A DNA stretch of 30,169 bases, taken from NCBI GenBank assembly GCA_045122895.1, contig JBGVIE010000007.1:1-30169 (forward strand). The letters are read 5' to 3'. The notes under the pieces were generated by a model. The model did no database searches and was not told where the DNA came from. It was given only the letters and a program-made list of their open reading frames with translations. Shown in pieces: positions 1-7,718 of the stretch. Both the position numbers and the translations under genes were made by a program. Every line of letters starts with the position of its first letter. The first letter of the stretch is position 1. This DNA comes from RGIG1934 sp045122895. GTDB lineage: Bacteria; Bacillota; Clostridia; Lachnospirales; Lachnospiraceae.

Positions 1-357
1 TGTACACACGCTAAAAACACCTGTTCCAACAAACGAATGGTACCCTTTTGTAAAAAGGATACCATTATCACTCTTATTAGTAATTTTAGTGAGTTTATCA
101 AAAATCTGTCCAAGTTCTTCTTCTGACAGATAAAATTCTTCGGATTCTTCCGGGGAATCAAATTCATACCATTGACCTGCGTATAATAAATTCGCATCAA
201 TTTCTTGGTTGAATTTATATTCAATTCTATTTTTTTTATCAAGTTTATTCCTTACATTATTCTCCATTGCCAAGACATTCATTGATACAAAGCAGGATAA
301 AATCAATCCTACAATCAGTAACAACGATGTCTGCCTGTCTCTAAAAAAACTGTTCAT
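1..357 (-). CDS. N-terminal part of a membrane protein, possible ABC permease or bacteriocin-immunity membrane protein (partial)
   Basis: An open frame of 119 codons starts at an ATG with a GGAGAAAA ribosome binding site and runs off the left edge without a stop. Residues 11-30 form one hydrophobic segment (LLLIVGLILSCFVSMNVLA), followed by a polar, acidic stretch that should lie outside the membrane. One N-terminal helix plus an extracytoplasmic domain is how MacB/FtsX-type permeases begin. It is also how the multi-TM membrane proteins encoded next to lactococcin-972-type bacteriocins begin. The gene follows a tiny exported-peptide gene on the same strand, separated by a hairpin, which favours a bacteriocin or peptide-export context. 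Without the rest of the protein the family cannot be fixed. Confidence 0.6.
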   Translation of the reverse strand, partial: MNSFFRDRQTSLLLIVGLILSCFVSMNVLAMENNVRNKLDKKNRIEYKFNQEIDANLLYAGQWYEFDSPEESEEFYLSEEELGQIFDKLTKITNKSDNGILFTKGYHSFVGTGVFSVCT

Positions 358-374
358 TTTTTCTCCATATTATT

Positions 375-404
375 ACAGTATGGACAATCGCTTGACCATA
401 CTGT
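375..404 (-). terminator. Intercistronic hairpin between peptide gene and membrane protein gene
   Basis: A perfect 9-bp inverted repeat (ACAGTATGG / CCATACTGT) with a 12-nt loop lies between the end of the exported-peptide frame and the next gene. On the minus strand no clean T-run follows it, so it is more likely a partial terminator or an mRNA-stabilising stem. Such stems are common after bacteriocin structural genes, where they keep peptide mRNA more abundant than downstream mRNA. Confidence 0.4.
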
Positions 405-413
405 ATTTTTGTG

Positions 414-667
414 TTATTTTGCTTTTAATGTTTTTTCATTGCCATCATATGAAATTTTTAATGTTGCACTGCTTGCAAACCCCCATTTTTTCTTTGCAGT
501 ATAGCTATCACTAGGATTTGCATAATCAAGCGTTTTCTTTGCAATTCTGCTACTTCCAGCCTTTAAATCATAAACAGCCGAGACGCAATCTCTGCATAAG
601 CTGTTCCTGTTGCCAAGGTAGCAGCCATTAATGTTCCAGCTACTATTTTTCTAACCTTACTACTCAT
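414..667 (-). pseudogene. Small exported peptide, frameshifted (bacteriocin-like?)
   Basis: An ATG at 667 has an AAGGAGAA ribosome binding site and encodes a textbook signal peptide, MSSKVRKIVAGTLMAATLA followed by TGTAYA. The frame stops at 563 after 34 codons. A shift of one frame after about codon 26 opens a further 50-60 codons to a TAA at 414, reading AVYDLKAGSSRIAKKTL ... WGFASSATLKISYDG ... LKAK. That part has the composition of a small secreted polypeptide and no usable start of its own. The simplest reading is a prepeptide of about 83 residues broken by a single-base indel, or a sequencing error. Size, signal peptide and a following membrane protein resemble lactococcin-972-like loci, but I see no decisive bacteriocin motif. 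Confidence 0.5.
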
Positions 668-734
668 TAAAAATTCTCCTTCTTAATTGTATTTATACTC
701 AGAATCGTCACCCTTTTGTATAATATGTATGTAA

Positions 735-764
735 ATCATATGATAAACACCGTTTAAAGTAAAC
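735..764 (-). promoter_or_regulatory. Two small palindromes upstream of the peptide gene
   Basis: ATCATATGAT (735-744) is a perfect 10-bp palindrome, and GTTTA-AAG-TAAAC (752-764) is a 5-bp-arm inverted repeat. Both lie in the leader or alternative promoter region of the exported-peptide gene. A TATTAT hexamer at 720-725 could be a -10 with a weak -35 inside this segment. They could be operator half-sites; no regulator is identified. Confidence 0.25.
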
Positions 765-778
765 TCCTCACTCGAACA

Positions 779-804
779 ATGATATTATTATTATTATTTG
801 TCAA
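779..804 (-). promoter_or_regulatory. Putative promoter with trinucleotide-repeat spacer
   Basis: On the minus strand there is a perfect -35 box TTGACA (804-799), a 14-nt spacer made of AAT/TAA repeats, and TATCAT (784-779), which is 5/6 to the -10 consensus. The 14-nt spacer is three short of the optimal 17. The position suits the exported-peptide gene starting at 667, giving a leader of roughly 100 nt. Confidence 0.35.
784..798. repeat. (ATT)5 trinucleotide tract
   Basis: Five uninterrupted ATT units (AAT on the minus strand) fill the spacer between the putative -35 and -10 boxes described at 779-804. Changes in copy number would alter promoter spacing in steps of three bases. Confidence 0.7.
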
Positions 805-822
805 GTTATAAATACAATATAT

Positions 823-1566
823 TTAGCATATCCTATACAAATTACTCTTTCCTCTTTTTCCCACCAGTTCAATGGCTCCAATATAATTCATTATATGAAG
901 CCCTAATCTGGCAGTTTCCTCATATATATGTGCTGTTGTTGCGTAGTCTTTTACCGTAAATTCATCTTCCAGCTCTATTGGTAAAAGCATAACATAATCC
1001 TCGACCCGTTCAATTGACACCTCGCCAACTAATTTTGACGGTATTCTGTCATATCTGCTCGAGCCCTTCTTTCTGTCTTTACTCCAACCATTTAACAATC
1101 TGTATTCATCTACATCCAGCAAAACAAGTTTCAAAAACAGATTCGGATGATTGAGATATGACTTTATTTTGTACAATTCATAAAATGCATCTGTATAGCT
1201 TCCTCTTTTTGGAGACTTTCTCTTCTTGGAAGTCTCTCCGGTAGTATCATCAATCCAGATTAAATTCTTTTCATGTGCTATGGGATAAACAATCGTAACC
1301 TTATATTCCGGCAGGAATTTATCAAGCTTATCACGAAGTTTATTAAATGCACGTGTCTGAATCTCGATTATCTCACCATCTCTATAAATATCAGCAACCT
1401 TCCCATTTACAGGAACTTCATGATAGTCCTCGTCCGGTTCATAGTATCTTTTTAAAACTGCATGAACAGTCTTCTCACTAAGAGTTCCTATTCCCCATCC
1501 GTTTAATTCATTGCGTTGCTCTTTAGTTGATTCTAATACTGCGTTTTTTGCTTTTTCAAAATCCAT
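823..1566 (-). CDS. Unrecognised protein with possible PD-(D/E)XK-like core and C-terminal helical region
   Basis: The product is 247 residues with no signal peptide or membrane segment, so it is predicted cytoplasmic. I do not recognise the family with certainty. Residues 50-95 read VNGKVADIYRDGEIIEIQ, then a helix, then KVTIVYPI. This pattern (a buried Asp59, then a beta-strand ending E68-x-Q70, then a helix and a strand) resembles the core of PD-(D/E)XK nuclease folds, where a (D/E)-x-(K/Q) motif binds metal. The middle is rich in Lys and Arg (SKKRKSPKRG, KDRKKGSSR), as expected for a nucleic-acid-binding protein. Residues 203-247 could form a small winged-helix-like end. It has its own AAGAGAG ribosome binding site and a 77-bp gap to the gene before it. 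Confidence 0.7.
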   Translation of the reverse strand: MDFEKAKNAVLESTKEQRNELNGWGIGTLSEKTVHAVLKRYYEPDEDYHEVPVNGKVADIYRDGEIIEIQTRAFNKLRDKLDKFLPEYKVTIVYPIAHEKNLIWIDDTTGETSKKRKSPKRGSYTDAFYELYKIKSYLNHPNLFLKLVLLDVDEYRLLNGWSKDRKKGSSRYDRIPSKLVGEVSIERVEDYVMLLPIELEDEFTVKDYATTAHIYEETARLGLHIMNYIGAIELVGKRGKSNLYRIC

Positions 1567-1643
1567 ATTTCTCTCTTACCACGGTCATATGTCTATTTAT
1601 TCCGCAGACCTTTCTATAGTTATACTATGATATTCAATAGATT

Positions 1644-2165
1644 TTATTGATTAGTAATAGCCGCATCTCCTTTTATAACAAAATAATAATCATCTTTTTT
1701 ATCTGCGTAATTTATTACCAAATGATATCCTTTTAGTATTCCTTTTTGATTATAGTCCTCACCGCTTGAACTAAACATTGTAAATATGTTTGGCTTCACT
1801 TTTAATATTACATTAGATTTATTCCATTCAAGTATAACTTCTTCACCATTTTTTTCTTTTCCATACTTATATTTTCCTTCATCATTCAATATGTATTCTA
1901 TTGCCGTTATCTTCTCTGGTTTTTCCCCATTAAAATTTATACTAATTTCTTCATTATTCTTAACATAAACTAAATTTTCAATATCCAATTTTTTAAAGAT
2001 TTCCTCAAAACTCTGTTCTTTATTAAATACCTCAATATCTTTTTCTCCATACTTAACAGTTATAGAAATACTTTTTTTATCTATCATAATACTAATACCC
2101 AACACAATTAGTACAAGCGTTGCAACTATCACCCCTGCATACATACATATCTTGTTTTTTTTCAA
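1644..2165 (-). CDS. Membrane-anchored extracytoplasmic protein of unknown function
   Basis: A 173-residue product with one hydrophobic segment near the N-terminus (about residues 9-28, AGVIVATLVLIVLGISIMI) and a lysine- and glutamate-rich remainder, so it is probably held by a single helix with its body outside the cell. There is no lipobox cysteine after the helix. The start codon is TTG, supported by AAAGGAGA eight bases upstream. It begins only 33 bp after the polC stop on the same strand with no terminator visible, so read-through from the polC operon is likely. It is more AT-rich than polC and I see no known domain. It may be a small accessory gene parked at the end of a housekeeping operon. 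Confidence 0.65.
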   Translation of the reverse strand: MKKNKICMYAGVIVATLVLIVLGISIMIDKKSISITVKYGEKDIEVFNKEQSFEEIFKKLDIENLVYVKNNEEISINFNGEKPEKITAIEYILNDEGKYKYGKEKNGEEVILEWNKSNVILKVKPNIFTMFSSSGEDYNQKGILKGYHLVINYADKKDDYYFVIKGDAAITNQ

Positions 2166-2198
2166 TTATTTATCTCCTTTTATAATTCACTAACAGTA

Positions 2199-5100
2199 TC
2201 AAAGTAAATCGAACACTGATAATTGATTGGTTTCCGGAAGGTCGCCTAAGATTCCCAGTTCATCCATAAGATCTATCAGTGTCTTACTTACTTTTGTTCT
2301 TTGTCTAAAGTCATCTTTTGATAAAAATGGTCCGTCTTTTGCTGCTTCTGCCACAGCGTCTGCTGCCTTTTCCCCCATACCATCAATACTGCTAAGCGAC
2401 GGCATAAGCTTACCGTTTATTATCTGGAATCTGTGAGCATCCGCTTTGAATATGTCTATTTTTTCAAATTCAAAACCACGGGCATACATCTCCTGAACGA
2501 TTTTCATATCCTTTAGTGTATCTTCTTCTTTTTTACTTAAAAGCTTCTGCTCATTTCTCTTCTTGTAATCATTTAAAAAGAACTCAAGCTTTTCTTTTCC
2601 CTGGCACATAAGCTCATAGCTGAACGCAGACGCTCTTATACTAAAGAATGCTGCATAATAAGCAAGAGGATAGTACACCTTAAAATACGCTATTCTAAAA
2701 GCCATCATAACGTATGCCGCTGCATGTGCTTTAGGGAACATATACTTGATTTTTTTGCATGACCAGATATACCAGTCAGGCACATCAGCCGCCTTCATTG
2801 CCTCTTCCCACTCAGGCTTAAGTCCTTTACCTTTTCGAACCGACTCCATAATCGTAAAGGACAATTCTGAATCCATTCCTTTTCCGATAAGATATGTCAT
2901 AATATCATCTCGCGTACATATAGCAGTTGAAATTGTTGCCGAACCATTCTCAATAAGAGTCTGGGCATTTCCAAGCCATACGTCAGTACCATGTGAAAGT
3001 CCTGATATTCGTATCAAATCTGATATCTGTTTTGGCTTGGTGTCAATAAGCATCTGAATAACAAAATCCGTACCAAACTCAGGTATTCCAAGTGAGCCAA
3101 GAGGACAGCCCCCAATATCCTTCGGTTCTATACCAAGAGCCTGTGTTCCTGCAAACAGCGATAACACTTTCTGATCATCAAAGGGAATAGTCTTTGCATC
3201 AATTCCTGTCAAATCCTCCAACATTCTTATCATAGTAGGATCGTCGTGCCCAAGAATGTCAAGCTTTAGCAGGTTATGGTCGATAGAGTGATAATCAAAA
3301 TGTGTCGTTACAGTTTTTGTAGTCATATCATTTGCAGGATGCTGTACCGGTGTGAACATATTTATGTCATATCCATGTGGAAGTACAATGATTCCGCCAG
3401 GGTGCTGTCCTGTTGTTCTTCTTATACCTACGCACCCTTCTGTTATTCTGCTTATCTCACTGTGACGTTTTCTCTGACCTCTTTCTTCAAAATAATTCTT
3501 TACATAACCATACGCAGTTTTATCAGCCAGCGTACCTATTGTACCGGCTCTAAAGGTCTGCCCCTTTCCAAAAATTACCTCTGTATACTCATGAGCTTTA
3601 CTCTGATACTCCCCTGAAAAGTTAAGATCAATATCCGGCTCTTTATTTCCCTTAAATCCCAGGAACGTCTCAAAAGGAATATCAAATCCGTCTTTTATAA
3701 GCATCTCACCGCACTGCGGACATTTTTTATCCGGCATATCACAGCCTGCACCACCTGCATAAGGAAGTACATCCTCAGAATCAAAATCGCTGTAATGACA
3801 TTTTGCGCAGTAATAATGCGGTCTCAGTGGATTAACCTCTGTTATACCTGACATAGTGGCTACAAATGATGAACCGACAGAACCTCTTGAACCAACAAGA
3901 TATCCGTCTTCATTCGACTTCCACACAAGCTTCTGTGCGATGATGTACATAACCGCAAAACCATTGCTGATAATAGAATTAAGCTCACGCTCTAATCTCT
4001 CAACTACGATTTCCGGGAGATTATCCCCGTACATCTGATGAGCCTTGTTGTAACAAATGGTTCTAAGCGTCTCATCAGACTTTTCAATTACAGGCGGACA
4101 TTTCTTCGGGCTTACCGGTATAATATTCTCTATCATATCCGCAATAAGGTTCGTATTCTTTACAACTACCTCTTCTGCTTTCTCGCTTCCGAGATACTTG
4201 AATTCTTCAAGCATCTCATCTGTTGTCCTGAGATAAAGTGGCGCCTGGTCATCAGCATCCTTAAATCCTTTACCTGCCATAATAATTCTACGATACACTT
4301 CATCCTCCGGATCTAGGAAATGAACATCACAGGTTGCTACAACCGGCTTATTAAACTGTTCCCCAAGCTTTACAATTCGCTTATTAATATCAATAAGCTC
4401 ATCTACCGAATTAACATTGACTTTGTCACTCTTTAACATAAACATATTGTTGCCAAGAGGCTGTATCTCAAGATAATCATAAAAATTTACAATTCTTGCA
4501 ATCTCCTGGTCACTTCGTCCCCCAAGAATAGCCTTATATAATTCTCCCGCCTCACATGCTGTACCTATAATCAGACCTTCCCTGTGTGCAAGAAAATCAC
4601 TCTTTGGAATTTTCGGCTGACGGTTGTAATACTTTATATGTGAATTCGACACAAGTCTGTACAGATTTATTCTTCCTGTCTCATTCTTTGCAAGAATAAT
4701 GGCATGACTTGAAGGCATCTTTCTGATTGTCTCCTCCGTAGGTTTTCCCATCTCATTAAGAGCATCCAAATCATTTACATTTTTCTCTTTTAGCATCTCT
4801 ATGAACTTTACAAAAATCTCCGCCGTACAGCCTGCATCATCTACTGCTCTGTGATGATTTTCAAGGGATATATTCAGTGCCTTTGCCACATTGTCAAGCT
4901 TATACTTTGTAAGAGTTGGCAGAAGTAATCTCGCAAGGGGTACTGTATCTACATAAGTGAAATCGTATTCAATACCAAGCTTTTCACAGTTTTTCATAAT
5001 GAAGCTCATATCAAATTCTGCGTTATGTGCAACCATTACACAGCCTTTTGAAAATTCCATAAATTCAGGTAAAACATCATCAATCACAGGTGCTCCTACC

Positions 5101-6653
5101 ACATCAGAATCGTTTATACCTGTAAGCTGCTCAATTCTGAATGGTATAGGTTCTTTTGGATTTACAAAAGTGCTGAATTTGTCTATAATCCGTCCTCCGG
5201 ATACTTTGACTGCACCTATTTCTATGATGTTATTGTTAATCGGACTAAACCCTGTTGTCTCAATATCAAAAACAACATAATCCTCATCAAGGCTCTGCCC
5301 CTTTGAACCTGTTACAATATCCTTTAAGTCATCTACAAGGTACGCCTCAACACCATAAATCACCTTAAAATCAAATGGCTCCCACTTGAATTTGCCTTCC
5401 GCTTTTTGCAGAAAATGAAGTGCTTCAGTAAATCCCTGAACAGCACCATGGTCTGTTATGGCGATTGATTTGTGTCCCCATGACATTGCCCTCTTAATTA
5501 TAGCTCCGGCATCTGACACTCCGTCCATATCACTCATCTTTGTATGACAGTGAAGCTCAACTCGCTTGACTGCTGCCGTATCCATTCTCTTTGTTGTAAA
5601 ATCGCCAATTTTCTTTATTCCGCTTACAGATGCGATGGTGAGCTCATTATCAAACTTATCTACAATCGTTACACCTTTAACTTTTACAAAAGAGCCCTTT
5701 GCCACAGCAGGCAGAATATCAGGAAGCTGCTCGTTTCTGGCAAACATCTTTACTGTTATTGTATCTGTAAAGTCAGTTATATTAAACATAATTATAGTCT
5801 TCTCACCACGAATCTCCCTCTGATCAAGACCTATAATCTTACCCTTTATTACTATTTCACCCATCTCTCCTTCAATAGAGCTGATAGGTATCTCTTCATC
5901 TTCAAAATCCCTTCCATAAAGTACATCCGGATTGTCAGAACGAACAGGCTGACGCACAAACGGCTTCTTGAACTCAGTTTTCTTTTCAGTTTTATCTTTC
6001 TTATCTTCACCCTTACTCTGCTTAACTTCTTCTTTTTTCTCTTCTGTCTGAGTCTTTTCTTCTTCATTAAGCTTGATGTTATTCATAATAGCCTTAATCT
6101 GCTGTTCAAGCTTAATCTCACCCTGTCTGTGATACTTACTCTCTGTATGCTCTACATATTCATAATCAATAATGGCACTAATTCCACATCGCTCACAAAT
6201 AATCTTATCGAGAATCTTTATTAGCTCAGGTACAATATCTTTAGATATCACATTATCTTCTATGTATAATTTTAGAGTATTTCCATTAATAATTTCGTAT
6301 TCCGCTTTTCTGTAAATATTAGACATCAGCATATTGTAATCCTTGATTTCTGCAATAATACTGTCTCTATAAATGTTTAAAAGCTTTGCCAGATCATACT
6401 GTTCTGACAAAGCATATTTTTCCATTATCTTGATATTTACATTTTGATGCTTGAATAACTGCTCTTTAATAGCCTTCTCAAGTATGACAATATTTTTGCG
6501 AAGTATTAATCTCTCTGCAAATATATATATTCTCATACCTGTTCTGTCTCTGTTTGTAGTTATTCTCTCTATCTGTACATAATTAAGTAATTCAGAAAGC
6601 TCATTACTGATTTTTAATTCAGGAAATACTTCTTGAAACTTTTTATTTTCCAT
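2199..6653 (-). CDS. polC: DNA polymerase III PolC, Gram-positive replicative polymerase with 3'-5' exonuclease
   Basis: The main replicative polymerase of low-GC Gram-positives, about 1484 residues, normal for the family. Numbering from an upstream TTG at 6668, the order is N-terminal domain (1-190), a charged K/E linker (200-235), an OB fold (about 262-355) and a PHP domain (ELHCHTKMSD, 371-380). The PHP domain is interrupted by a DEDD exonuclease: DIETTG (468-473), HNAEFD (548-553), HHRAVDDAG (605-613). PHP resumes to about 800. The catalytic part has a four-cysteine zinc knuckle (954-986) and the catalytic Asp pair in EPDIDLNFSGEYQ (1010-1022). The gene overlaps the end of ispG by a few codons. 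No candidate start has a strong ribosome binding site. I prefer ATG 6653 (MENKKFQEVFP), but TTG 6668 or ATG 6659 are possible. Translational coupling to ispG is likely. Confidence 0.98.
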   Translation of the reverse strand: MENKKFQEVFPELKISNELSELLNYVQIERITTNRDRTGMRIYIFAERLILRKNIVILEKAIKEQLFKHQNVNIKIMEKYALSEQYDLAKLLNIYRDSIIAEIKDYNMLMSNIYRKAEYEIINGNTLKLYIEDNVISKDIVPELIKILDKIICERCGISAIIDYEYVEHTESKYHRQGEIKLEQQIKAIMNNIKLNEEEKTQTEEKKEEVKQSKGEDKKDKTEKKTEFKKPFVRQPVRSDNPDVLYGRDFEDEEIPISSIEGEMGEIVIKGKIIGLDQREIRGEKTIIMFNITDFTDTITVKMFARNEQLPDILPAVAKGSFVKVKGVTIVDKFDNELTIASVSGIKKIGDFTTKRMDTAAVKRVELHCHTKMSDMDGVSDAGAIIKRAMSWGHKSIAITDHGAVQGFTEALHFLQKAEGKFKWEPFDFKVIYGVEAYLVDDLKDIVTGSKGQSLDEDYVVFDIETTGFSPINNNIIEIGAVKVSGGRIIDKFSTFVNPKEPIPFRIEQLTGINDSDVVGAPVIDDVLPEFMEFSKGCVMVAHNAEFDMSFIMKNCEKLGIEYDFTYVDTVPLARLLLPTLTKYKLDNVAKALNISLENHHRAVDDAGCTAEIFVKFIEMLKEKNVNDLDALNEMGKPTEETIRKMPSSHAIILAKNETGRINLYRLVSNSHIKYYNRQPKIPKSDFLAHREGLIIGTACEAGELYKAILGGRSDQEIARIVNFYDYLEIQPLGNNMFMLKSDKVNVNSVDELIDINKRIVKLGEQFNKPVVATCDVHFLDPEDEVYRRIIMAGKGFKDADDQAPLYLRTTDEMLEEFKYLGSEKAEEVVVKNTNLIADMIENIIPVSPKKCPPVIEKSDETLRTICYNKAHQMYGDNLPEIVVERLERELNSIISNGFAVMYIIAQKLVWKSNEDGYLVGSRGSVGSSFVATMSGITEVNPLRPHYYCAKCHYSDFDSEDVLPYAGGAGCDMPDKKCPQCGEMLIKDGFDIPFETFLGFKGNKEPDIDLNFSGEYQSKAHEYTEVIFGKGQTFRAGTIGTLADKTAYGYVKNYFEERGQRKRHSEISRITEGCVGIRRTTGQHPGGIIVLPHGYDINMFTPVQHPANDMTTKTVTTHFDYHSIDHNLLKLDILGHDDPTMIRMLEDLTGIDAKTIPFDDQKVLSLFAGTQALGIEPKDIGGCPLGSLGIPEFGTDFVIQMLIDTKPKQISDLIRISGLSHGTDVWLGNAQTLIENGSATISTAICTRDDIMTYLIGKGMDSELSFTIMESVRKGKGLKPEWEEAMKAADVPDWYIWSCKKIKYMFPKAHAAAYVMMAFRIAYFKVYYPLAYYAAFFSIRASAFSYELMCQGKEKLEFFLNDYKKRNEQKLLSKKEEDTLKDMKIVQEMYARGFEFEKIDIFKADAHRFQIINGKLMPSLSSIDGMGEKAADAVAEAAKDGPFLSKDDFRQRTKVSKTLIDLMDELGILGDLPETNQLSVFDLL

Positions 6654-7704
6654 ACGCATCCAACTCAACTTTCAATTCATCAAGCAATCTGTCCTCAGGA
6701 ACTTTTCTGATAACCTCACCTTTTCTGATAATAAGGCCCTCTCCGTTTCCTCCTGCTATTCCAAGGTCAGCTTCTCTTGCTTCGCCGGGACCATTCACTA
6801 CGCAGCCCATAACAGCAAGCTTAATATTTAAATGTTCATACTGTGTCACAAGGTTTTCAACCTTTGTTGCAAGTCCGATTAAATCAATACTTGTTCTTCC
6901 ACATGTAGGACAGGACACAACCGTAATCCCACCCGACCTAAGTCCCAGTGTCTTAAGAATCAACTTGGCTGACTTAATCTCTTCTACCGGTGCTCCTGTA
7001 AGTGAAACTCTTATTGTATCACCTATTCCCTGACCAAGAATAAGTGCAAGTCCTGCTGCAGATTTGATATTTCCTGCCATCAGAGTTCCAGCTTCTGTTA
7101 TTCCCACATGAAGCGGATAATAAGTCTTTTTTGCTATAAGTTCATGAGCCTTTACACACATCATTACATCCGACGACTTAATGCTTATCACAAGATTTGT
7201 ATAACCAAATTCTTCTATCATTGCCACTTTTTCAAGAGCACTTTCCACAAGTCCTTGTGCTGTAACCTTACCATATTTTTCAAGTATTGGTTTTTCAAGG
7301 GAGCCACTGTTTACACCCACTCTAATAGGAATATTATTAGCCGCAGCCACATCTATAACTGCTTTTATTTTGTCTTTTCCTCCTATATTTCCAGGATTAA
7401 TTCTTATCTTATCTGCTCCATTTTCCATTGCAGCTATCGCAAGTCTGTAATCAAAGTGTATATCTGCCACAAGAGGAATATGAATACGTTTTTTTATGTC
7501 TGATAAAGCCTTTGCAGCCTCCATTGTAGGAACTGCACATCTGATAATATCACATCCGGCAGCTTCTAACTCAAGAATTTGTTTTACTGTACTCTCTACA
7601 TCTTCAGTCTTCGTATTTGTCATTGACTGAATAAGTATTGGATTGCCTCCTCCAATTACTTTGTCTCCGATTTTTATAACTTTAGTCTGCTCTCTCAACT
7701 TCAT
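6643..7704 (-). CDS. ispG: 4-hydroxy-3-methylbut-2-en-1-yl diphosphate synthase (GcpE)
   Basis: Catalyses the penultimate step of the MEP isoprenoid pathway, converting MEcPP to HMBPP with a 4Fe-4S cluster. The short bacterial form (about 353 residues) has an N-terminal TIM barrel. The C-terminal cluster-binding part has CPTCGR (Cys269, Cys272) and MGCVVNGPGEA (Cys305, Glu312), counting from an upstream TTG at 7716. All three cluster cysteines and the catalytic glutamate are present. The ATG at 7704 (MKLREQTKVIKIG) is preceded almost directly by GGAGAG; a TTG at 7716 lies just after the rseP stop, so the exact start is uncertain. It sits in an operon with dxr, which supplies the same pathway. 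Confidence 0.96.
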   Translation of the reverse strand: MKLREQTKVIKIGDKVIGGGNPILIQSMTNTKTEDVESTVKQILELEAAGCDIIRCAVPTMEAAKALSDIKKRIHIPLVADIHFDYRLAIAAMENGADKIRINPGNIGGKDKIKAVIDVAAANNIPIRVGVNSGSLEKPILEKYGKVTAQGLVESALEKVAMIEEFGYTNLVISIKSSDVMMCVKAHELIAKKTYYPLHVGITEAGTLMAGNIKSAAGLALILGQGIGDTIRVSLTGAPVEEIKSAKLILKTLGLRSGGITVVSCPTCGRTSIDLIGLATKVENLVTQYEHLNIKLAVMGCVVNGPGEAREADLGIAGGNGEGLIIRKGEVIRKVPEDRLLDELKVELDAYGK

Positions 7705-7718
7705 CTCTCCATTCAACT

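Noticed and set aside
209..514. Plus-strand frame of 101 codons
   Set aside because: It lies opposite the partial membrane protein and the frameshifted peptide gene; both have ribosome binding sites and sensible N-termini, while this frame has none.
1598..1644. ATAGT-ATA-ACTAT small inverted repeat as a terminator after the anchored protein gene
   Set aside because: The stem has only five AT-rich pairs and no T-run follows on the minus strand.
5544..6224. Plus-strand frame of 226 codons opposite polC
   Set aside because: It is antisense to the conserved OB fold, PHP start and K/E linker of PolC, with phenylalanine runs that mirror the K/E-rich segment.
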